From: Rhizophagus irregularis
Taxonomy: Eukaryota; Glomeromycota; Glomeromycetes; Glomerales; Glomeraceae
Length of the DNA stretch: 64,000 nt
Assembly (NCBI RefSeq): GCF_026210795.1
Contig: NC_089431.1
Coordinates: 2,108,001 to 2,172,000, forward strand
Direction: 5' to 3'
The position numbers and the translations under genes are program-made. This document shows positions 23,392 to 32,300 of this stretch, piece by piece (position 1 is the first letter of the stretch; each line of letters begins with the position of its first letter). The notes beneath the pieces are model-generated. The model did not search any database. It was given only the letters and a program-made list of their open reading frames with translations, and had not been told where the DNA came from.

Positions 23392-24374
23392 GGGTTGGTC
23401 ACCCTATCTCGGTGGTTAGTCACTGAGACCCTCATTAAGCCTGAGTATGGTGAGATCGCAGGTTCGATTCCTATAACCACGGAAATAAAAAGAATTTTAC
23501 TGCGGACGCTACAACCAATAGCGTGAAGGTACAGGGATTAGTGTAGTTGGACTGCATTATGGTGAATTAGTGTGTACGGTTAGGCTGCACATTTCAACTA
23601 AGGGCGGTCATGGTGTCCTTCTAACGTTCCCTATGAGGCCATTGGCATGTGCGCAGTCCTGTCCTTGAGGTCACTACTATACCTTGGGAGGGACTTCCTG
23701 TCCGGGTGGTCACTCTACGATACCGCTTGGGGCCGTAATAGCTAGATGGTCGTCCTAGATGGTAAAGCTGAGGGTGCAATGTCTTAGTGGTAGTTAGACC
23801 TTCTGTTAGGTCTTAGACCAACCAAGGTGTTCGTGCGAGAACAGGTAACGCATGGCTATGGGGTTCGGATTCCCTACTTCTTGGGTCCTGGTTGGTGATC
23901 CCTGGTGGTTGATACCCACCATAAGGGGTGATCCTGGACAGATGCCTGCTACTTCCTGTCCGAGTGGTCACTACAAAAGTATACCACTTGGGGTAAACAA
24001 CTGTACTATCGGTGCTAGGTAATCGCGGGCTGTAGTGGCCTTTGAGTGAGGCTTAGTACCAAATAAAATGGTGGTATGGAAGGGTACTAGATGGTTGATG
24101 TTACCTGTCGAAAGTCCTCCATGAAAGTAGATGCTCTCTAAAGGTCGTTAAATAAATTGAGTATCAGTATCATGCAATGGGTATAGGATGAGTAGGCGGC
24201 GTGTACTGCTTCGATCAGCCTAAATGGCCCGATGGGGGATGTCTTCTATAGTGGTGCTGTTACCTGAGGAATTAAGTACTCGGTTTAATGGTTGCCCATT
24301 GAAGATGATAGGACACAGACCCTGAACGATTAGTCTCATAAGAGGCAATGGGTGGTCTGGCCGTAAACACTTGC
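23392..24374 (+). mobile_element. SINE-like unit with tRNA-like head, LINE A target site
   Basis: A 983-bp non-coding segment, visibly richer in G and C than its surroundings, is flanked by a 23-bp perfect repeat that contains GGAAAAGGATAAAATTACCA (23369-23391 and 24375-24397). Its 5' part holds a tRNA-like stretch (23412-23480). Its 3' end is CACTTGCAAA, close to the TGTTTGCAAA end of LINE A. Two internal segments share CTGTCCGNGTGGTCACT and CTTGGGG (23697-23740 and 23955-23995). No ORF of note is present. I infer a SINE mobilised by LINE A. Its length is unusual for a SINE, so a composite or processed RNA-gene origin is possible. Confidence 0.55.
23412..23480 (+). other. tRNA-like sequence (SINE head), not a functional tRNA
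   Basis: 69 nt begin GTGGTTA and end TAACCAC, a perfect 7-bp acceptor-like stem. GGTTCGATTCC (23461-23471) matches the internal B-box promoter / T-loop consensus. The T-stem has only about three good pairs and the D- and anticodon arms do not fold convincingly. It is a tRNA-derived polymerase III promoter and not a tRNA gene. Confidence 0.55.
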
Positions 24375-24675
24375 AAAGGAAAAGGATAAAATTACCACCA
24401 TTCGATTCGTCTCAGTGAGACGATTCTAACAAGCTATGATACATCTTTGTACGATTATTAGATGCCAAGTTATTTAATATATTCTTTATATAACTGTGAT
24501 TATAAACAGTTCTTTTTAATATAAGATTTTTGAGGATAGGTATGATAGTGACTATAGATAGATTGTGACTATATAGGATAGATTTTAATAATAAAGTGTT
24601 TTGAACATTCAACTGGTGTGACTATATAGTAGAATGTGACTATAACGGGAGTGACTATAGAAGGAGTTGACTGTA

Positions 24676-24785
24676 CTGCTTATTGTGCTTAATTCTAATT
24701 TAACTAATTTAGTATTAAGGCTTTAATTTAAAAATTAAGCAGTATCAAGGAAAATTCTTGCGAATTTTTCTTAATACTGCTTATA
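24676..24785. repeat. hairpin minisatellite unit, right of pogo-like element
   Basis: One unit of the TTAAGCAGTAT hairpin array continues directly from the block ending at 14872, after removal of the pogo-like element and one TA. Confidence 0.8.
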
Positions 24786-25875
24786 TCTGCCAATTCGTGA
24801 AATTAGCCAAACATAAAGATTTGCACATTTTAACAAGAATTATGTTTCACAAGCTTAAATTGTATGTGTTACATAATCAGATGATCTAAATCTATCAAAA
24901 AATAAAAAAAAATTTTTTAACGTTTATTCAAAAATAACAATGGCAACTACTTTCTTTTTCAATCACTTTTCAATCACTTTTCAATCAGATTTTTGTTAGG
25001 TGACTTAGAAAAGTTTATAGGCATATATAGCAGGTTTTTTTCAATCAGTAAGTAAGAAAACAAATATTAATAATTTTTATTAATTAGAAAAATCTTTTTT
25101 CATTTATTTTTAACCTTATTCCCTTCTTTTTTTTAGTAAAAATATATACAAAATAAAAATGTGAGTTATGATTTAGAGTTTTTGAGATGGTTTTTTTTGT
25201 TTTTTACTATACTCTACTTGTTAATTACTTTTTTAACTTGATTTTATTAATTTATTCAATTTAAAACAGAAATGGCAAATAAAAACTTGTTAAGTAAAGT
25301 AAAAAGAGCCCAATAATACCTGTAAAGATCATCTTTAGGTAAGAATTATAATTTTAAAAATTTTTGTGTCAGAGTTTTATTCAATTAACAAAATCGTTAA
25401 TATCTCGGCGTACATGTATGCTAAACACATATATTTATATTCATATGAAAGCCCAGAATCTACTCTACCTGAACGAAAAAAGATTATTCAAATCGAATTA
25501 CTAGATGTGAAGATATTAACGATCAAAGTCAAAGGTTAAAAATAAATATATTGAACGTAATTATTCAGCAACTTGTGATCCAATTCATGTGATATTTGGT
25601 TTATGGATAGCTCTTGATTACCTCTTTCTAATGAATATAAATTCATTCGTCTAGCATACATACACGTTAAGTTATTCAATATTTTGTCATGACAATTATA
25701 TTTAAATTTTTTAATTTTAATGATATTATTAAAAAAATCAAAAAATAATATAATCAAATCAATTTTATTTATATCAGCGGTGTGAATCTATCATTTTCAT
25801 GTAAATTGTATTAGCATTTTCTTAATAAAGTTAGTTTTTTGAATATAAAAACTTAATTCCATAAATCAGTCCATA
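24786..25875. other. AT-rich segment between hairpin units, no gene seen
   Basis: The segment separates hairpin units ending CTGCTTA and resuming TTAATTC. It is bounded by TTA on both sides, so it may be a further insertion, but I find no convincing inverted ends. Short open frames such as 25536-25757 (minus) show no domain. Confidence 0.35.
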
Positions 25876-26145
25876 TGTTAATTCTAATTTAACTAATTTA
25901 GTAGTATTAAGGCTTTAATTTAAAAATTAAGCAGTATCAAGGAAAATTCTTGCAAATTTTTCTTAATACTGCTTAATTCTAATTTAACTAATTTAATATT
26001 AAAGCTTTAATTTAAAAATTAAGCAGTATCAAAGAAAATTCTCACAAAATTTTCTTAATTCTAATTTAGTTAATTTAGTATTAAGGCTTTAATTTAAAAA
26101 TTAAGCAGTATTAAGAAAAATTTTTACAAATTTTCTTATTAAAAA
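25876..26145. repeat. hairpin minisatellite, TTAAGCAGTAT stem (right block)
   Basis: About three units of the same hairpin repeat as 13290-14872, with somewhat more divergence (for example CTCACAAAATTTTC loops). Confidence 0.8.
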
Positions 26146-26939
26146 AAAGAACTTTTAAATTACTAATTAAACTTTAAAAACAATCTGTATGATTTAAATT
26201 TTAAAAAAATACTTCTGCTTTTTAATTTTCGCATTTCTACATTTAACCAATTAAAATTCAGCTGATCGCCGATCACATGCATTAATAACACGTTATTGTT
26301 TATTTTTTGTTTATTTTTTCAAAAATATTCTTTTCTCTTCTTTTTTTTAGAAAAAAAAGACAATAAAAATGAATACCAAAATTATTTTAACATATAATAA
26401 TAAAAATTAAATAAAAAACTTATTTTGATAATATATAATATATATATTTGTACCAAACTACTAATTATACAAAAAGTGATATGCTCGTATATCAATTAAC
26501 AATTACTTTCACTAATATCTCTCTGGAATTGTAATGGTGAATTTTAACAATATTAATTAAACAACTATATGTACACCGTTTTATGTTTTTATTTTTATAT
26601 TAATATTATATGTTAACATATATTAATTATATTTTTTTTTACTTTTATGTATTTTATTTAATTTTTTTAATATATTACTAACATTACTACTATCGTTTTA
26701 TTACTTTTTTATATCTAACTAATATATTAATAATATTACTAACTTTTTATTATTTCTTTTTTATATTTAAAATAATGATAATATTACTAATTAAATTTCT
26801 TTTTTTTTGTTTATATTTTGCTAATATTATTTTTTTTACAAATAGTATATTATTTTATACTAGTTTTTTATTTATATTATTTATAAAAAAATATTTGTAT
26901 ATTTAATATTATTTAATAAAAATTTTATTGATTATAAAT
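26146..26939. other. AT-rich low-complexity stretch
   Basis: Long T runs and repeated TTATATTATT and ACTAATATTATT words fill the segment. I see no gene or inverted repeat. Confidence 0.5.
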
Positions 26940-27345
26940 GCATTTTAAATTCTGTTTGCAAATATAAAATATACAATTTAATTGAATAATATATACTATT
27001 TATCAGTACAAAATATGCAGTTTAAACTGGAAAAAAGTACTGTTTATCAGTATAAAATATACGGTTTATCCTGGAAAAGTATACTGTTCGCAATATAAAA
27101 TATAAAACAATATACTGTTTATTGGTATAAAACATACGGTTTTTCTACTGTTTACAAGTATAAAACATACGGGTGAAACTGGAAAAATATACTGTATGCA
27201 AACCGTATATATAATACGGTGTGCAGAATACCGAATATATACAGTATGTGAAAATACTGTAATTATATGGTAATAATACTATAAATATACTGTTCGCAAA
27301 ATACGAAAATACAGTATACTAACCGTATATATATTTTTTATAGGG
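26940..27345. repeat. right subterminal and terminal TATACGG repeats of the 17-kb element
   Basis: AATATACGGTTT, ATACTGTTTATC, TATACTGTTCGCAA and ATACAGTATACT words recur every 20-40 bp up to the terminal repeat at 27321-27345. This mirrors 10249-10560 and supports the pair as ends of one element. Confidence 0.75.
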
Positions 27346-29083
27346 ATAAAACTTCAAGCCCGGAAAAATGTCCCATTCAACACATTGGTAATAGCTAAAT
27401 TCCTTGACATTTCAATGGCGATAGACCCGATTGATAGATCAACTTGGAGTATATCAGGAGGGAAAGAGCCGATATTAAAGTTCTTTAAACAATATCAGCT
27501 TACGAAGTATATATATAGTATTAACCAAAGCTCACATTACCCAATATTTTATATTGATCAATTATTTATTAGGGGAACATATCTTATGACATGGAAACAA
27601 TATCGTAGTTTAGCACTACTCCCGGTACAAGGAAGGACAGCTAGATGGTACTGTGATGTGGCCCATTTGTGCACATCAAGGACAGATAATTTAACAGTAA
27701 GCAATGATCTGGAGATTACGAAAGTTAACCATTGGGCCTTCTTATTAGATATTATACTGGATGCACGACGCAAACAAGTCATTTTTGTTAGAGAGCCTTT
27801 GGCTAATTCAGATGCATGGTTAATTGGCAAAGTCAACAAAATACATCATCATGAACAGGGGATTTCAGTGAACTATCGTCCAGGATACAATGATAATGGA
27901 ATAATTGGATGGCAGGACACCGGACGAGTTATACTGGCTCATTGCTGTAAGAGAGCAATTTTAGATAGAGTCTCTAATTCACATGGTTGGAGTTTTCCTA
28001 GTGAATGGTTATCTTCAACTCATCATCCTGACATTTTGTTACCCGGAGATAGATCACCAACATCAACGCCAAGTCCCATAATTAGCCTACCACTGGTTCA
28101 GGACATATGGATTCACAGATGGATAGATGATGATGACTTGAAATCAAAACTTACGGATATTAGAAATATATTAGAAGAGAGAACATCAGTAGAATATTAC
28201 ACAGATGGTTCGCTCAGGACAAGTATCCCTACATCAAGGGATAAACAGGATCCCAATTTAGTGTACACAAAAATGGGTGCAGCGTTCTGTGTCAATGATG
28301 AACCTGCCTTATCTGCCCAAGCAAATTTATCATTATGGCCCTCTTCTACACGTGCAGAACTAGTGGCTATTTTTCTGGCATTACTCATAGGTCCTATGAA
28401 TGCAAAAATTAAGATATATACAGACAGTCAAAGTGCCATCTATATGATAAATAATAGACATAATAAATCGGGTAGAAAATTACTGAAACAGTCTAATTCT
28501 TTAATTTTACTTTCTTTTACAGGAAAAAAAGATGGATCTAGTGTTAGTGAAAGTTAAGGGACACAGTGAAGATGTTATGAATGAAATGGTAGATAAATTA
28601 GCTAAAAACACAAGTAATGATAGTGGTTACTTTAACAACAGATTTAACTATAGCAATAGGAAAAACAGATCCCCATTGAATACAACTTAAGGAAATTTAT
28701 CAAAACTCTAATGAATACTAAAGTGGCAGCAGAATGGTCAATGCTAAAATCAAATGGGAACTTAATTCATAGATATAAAGGGTTTAATTGTATTTCAGTT
28801 AAAAAACATTGGCACTTAATATTTATTGTTAAACTATTTGCTAAACTTCTTCCTATAGGTACTATTCTTCTACAGCGAAAACCAAATCTATACAAAGAGT
28901 TTGTCTGTCCAAGGTGCTAACAAAGAAGAAAACAGACATCATTTCATTGAATGTGAGGCCAATAAGGACTTATGGCCTATAATCAAAAGCAGAATGCAAA
29001 ATGATATGATTTCCATAATTCAAAAATAGAGTAATACAACAGAGGATACACCTAAGATTATAAATAAGAAATTAAACCAGATA
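27346..29083 (+). pseudogene. LINE B ORF2, part 2: connector, RNase H and zinc motif
   Basis: The reading continues from part 1 at ATA-AAA-CTT (KLQARKNVPFN) and stays open from 27385 to 28557. The RNase H domain shows YYTDGSLR (about 28195), STRAELVAIFLALL (about 28350) and KIYTDSQSAI (about 28415), the D-E-D residues. After a frameshift near 28520 comes VKVKGHSEDVMNEMVDKLAKN with the conserved His and final Asp. Further frameshifted text gives VCPRC (about 28905) and RHHFIEC (28930-28950), the C-x2-C...H-x4-C motif found after RNase H in all three LINE families here. The frame reaches KLNQI at the ATA where the CACTA-like element begins. Confidence 0.85.
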
Positions 29084-29360
29084 CACTGGTCAAAAACTAG
29101 GCAAACGTGGCATAGTAGCCTTTATCTTTATTAAATTTATTCGAACTTTACAATTTACAAAAAAAAATAAAAAGAAAATATAAAAATAAAACTAACTAAA
29201 AACAAAGCTATATAGTTTCCTAAGAAAAAATAAAGTAAAAAAAATTAATCTAAAAAAAAGAAAAATCGCATTACACTAAATTTCCCCAGATCTTCCCCCT
29301 TGATATATTCCAACCAAAGTAGAAGCAACTATGCTAACAAAATAACGAATAGCGCGCCCA

Positions 29361-32300
29361 CTATAGAAATCGACACTCCATCCTGCAAAAGCTGTTATTA
29401 AGTAGCACCGTTAGACGACCCATAAAACCCGAAAAGTGATTAAACCAAGGCAAACCATATTTCATCGAGTTCTTCAACCAATCGGTTCCGGAGTCACGTG
29501 AATCGTGTAGGGTCGGAGGTGGTAAAGATGAGTAAGGTATGTACGTTGACAATGGCAAATTAGAAGGCTTCAGAGTAGTTTTCAACTTATAAGTAATATT
29601 CATCGCGTTTTCCCATCTACTTTTCTCATAAGAACGCGGATTCCAAATTCGTTTTCTGAATTTTTGGACAAAATTATTATGAATAGCAGCGATAACCTTA
29701 ATCGCAGAGATTCTTGGAATAGACAAATCGACTAAGATGTCAATAAAAAGTGTAGGTAAACAACCACGGACAAGGGCGTAAGAGGACCAATTTGTAGAAG
29801 AAAAGGACCAGCATGAAAGAGAAGTGAGTTTAGCAATAAAGGGAGTAGGATCAATATCAGCCAATTTTCCAGCTTCTTGAATTTTAGAAATCAAATGATT
29901 TTGATAAGATTGGAGAATTTGTTGCATAGGTAGACGACGTTTTTTGCACATAAAAAGGTGCATCAGGTCTTCCATGCGATCGATACAAGAACGGCAAGTT
30001 AATTCGTCCATGTATAAGTCTGGTCGAGTCCGCTTAAGCTTTTCCAATGTGGGTAAGTCGTCCAAGAAAAGTTTGAATTTAAAGGTTAAGTGTCTTGAAG
30101 CATGCTCAAGAGTAAAAGATGCATCATGAGAAGGCTTAAAATTCAAGGTAAACCAAGTAAGTTCCCAGTCGACAATATATTCTATATTAGATAATAATAA
30201 AGAAATAAAGTGAAATCGCGTTAAATTTAGCAAATCACGCATTAGCTGCGTTTGATAATACTGTTTAAGAAGGTGTCGTGGATTAGATTCACAAACGGCG
30301 TCATTGTCGTAAGTCAAGACGAAATCATGGGCAGAGGCAAGGTCCATTCCAGAAATCAAAATACTGGATGATGCGGTATGGGCAGTATTGGCCAGGGAGT
30401 CAGCAAAATCGTTCAAATAATTGCCAGAATGAGCTTTAACTTTAACAGGGAGAACTGTCAAATTCTTGGTAAGGATAGTTCGTTCAATAATGGCCCAAAG
30501 CTCAAAATTTGTTGTTTTGTAGTAAAGACGGCTATTTGAGTAGACATAGGAAGAGCAACTTCGAAGGCCATCAATGGCAGTTTGCGAGTCAGTATAAATA
30601 GTAACTTCTGAGTCGCGAGGAGAAATGGTTAAAACTGCGTAAATAGCGGCAGCTTCAGCACGAGAAGAAGAAGGATTATCTCGAATGATGCCATGTGCAT
30701 AAGTAGCAATGGAATTAGGAAAACCAGCATCAGGTACGATTTGCATCCAAGACCAGCCCATAGAAACATTAGGAGTGCCTAGATTAATAAGAGACCCATC
30801 AGTGAAAAAGATATAACGTGAGTCTGAAGACACAACCAACGGCGAATTTGCAAAAACAGCAGCAGCTGAGGATTCAATAGTGATAAGAGGAGCGGAAACT
30901 TCAACAATATCATCAGGAGGAGAGTCAAAATCAAAATCCAATCGACTGTAATAAAGACGGACACCATCTTCGATATCAGCCCAGGTAAAAGGAGAGGATA
31001 CTGCAGAAGTATTACGTCTAATGCGCTCATTGATAGTGGGCAGAATAAGCGAATGTTGTAGAGAAACCGTAGGCGTACAAAGGGTTAAATCAGCATTCCG
31101 TTTTTTGGAAGGAGGCAAAGAAGTATGAGCAGCACAACCAGGGCAAGGAGAGAGTCTAATGAGATCACCAGGCGAAGATTCACAATCAGAAGAGACCCAG
31201 TGAACAATAGAACAAGTACCATGACTTGCTTGAACTAAAAGTTGTTTGCCAAAGATGGGAGGACCGTAGTCGTCTAACGTGACAATCCAATTTTTCGTAG
31301 TGGTAGGAGAGGACAGGCAAGGAGTCAATTCATAAAATGAAGAGTCAATCGTAGGCGTAGTAATGAACTGGCTCAGCAAACGATTGTTAGTGTCAGGAAT
31401 GGTAGTAGCTTGCTGGATATCTTTATACCAATAAGGGATACAGCCAGGGCCACGTCGTCCAACCAAATTGTCATAGTAGGCTTTCCAAGAAATTAAATGG
31501 GTCCCTTGGGGAGTAACAAGCTGAGATAGATAAAACAAATGCCATTTTCGCAAAATAGGGAAATAGGCTTTAAACGCTTTAGGTGTCATGCATTCAAATA
31601 ACGGAACGCGTCCATCCATCAAAGTCAGGTTCGGAAGCTTCGAAAGTTGAGTATGAAGCAAACGAAAAGGAGTAGAGGATAAGAGAGCAATAGTGCATGC
31701 GATATAATCTTTCTTAAAAGAAAAAAGAGAAGACCATATAGACCAATCCTTAATTAAAAGGGGAGAAATAGGAATTAAAAAATTATATTGAATCAAACTC
31801 AATCTATAAATAAAAAGAGATTGAATAAAAGAAAAGGAAGAATTAGCCATTAAAAATAAATTAGTAATATGACATTGTCGTTGATGAGCAAATAAATTTA
31901 TCAAGCCCAAGGCTTGAGATAAAAATAAAATGGGATTTGGTAAAGAGCGAGAAAAATTTGCTTTGTGCTTTACAACAGATCGTATACTTCTCGTTATTAG
32001 GTGGCAGTCAGATTCAGACAAGTGAGTAACTTGCATCCGGTATTCAAGTTTCAGTATAAGGACAGCATTATGTAAATAAACAACTTGTTTGGATGAGAGC
32101 TTTGCAGGGCGGATGGTTGCAGCGAAGGAGCAGCATTCACGTTTGAGTTGTTTCTTGACAAAATCCCGGGAGCTTTTAATGTTAAACCAAACACCTAAAA
32201 AACGAAAAGAAGTTGTCATAGAAATTGGGGTAATGGTAATGGAAGGAACACTATTTAATGAGGATAAATCTAGATTAAAAGTAATAGGAGATAAAGTGGA

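Larger units (their letters stand above)
14873..24673. mobile_element. pogo/Tigger-like non-autonomous element carrying LINE A1 and a SINE-like unit
   Basis: The left end CAGTCAACTCTCTTTATAG (14873) and right end GGAGTTGACTG (to 24673) are inverted repeats flanked by TA (14871-14872, 24674-24675), the pogo/Tc1-mariner target. Removing it rejoins the hairpin unit (TTCTTAA-TA-CTGC). Its own sequence is only 14873-15554 and about 24375-24673, with no transposase. A copy of the right end lies in inverse orientation at 54302-54597. Confidence 0.8.
10249..27345. mobile_element. 17.1-kb TIR element without recognisable transposase
   Basis: The left end starts CCCTATAAAAAATATGTATA (10249). The right end (27321-27345) is its reverse complement over 25 bp with one mismatch. 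The flanks are ATA on both sides (10246-10248, 27346-27348). Excision with one ATA restores the LINE B frame across the junction (TSWI-KLQARK). Subterminal regions of about 300-400 bp on both sides are dense in TATACGGT/TATACTGT words. The interior is a stack of other repeats. I find no transposase, so it is non-autonomous or its gene was lost. A 3-bp duplication would suit CACTA or PIF/Harbinger types; the family is unassigned. Confidence 0.8.

Noticed and set aside
23412-23480. functional tRNA gene
   Set aside because: Only the acceptor-like stem and B-box are convincing; the T-stem and anticodon arm do not fold, and the sequence sits at the head of a SINE-like unit with target duplications.
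24412-24612. conserved 66-codon protein, also at 54363-54563
   Set aside because: Both are translations of the ends of the two pogo-like elements; conservation is that of the DNA repeat.
24786-25875. PIF/Harbinger-type insertion based on TTA on both sides
   Set aside because: No matching inverted ends were found, and a 3-bp AT-rich duplication is weak in this background.
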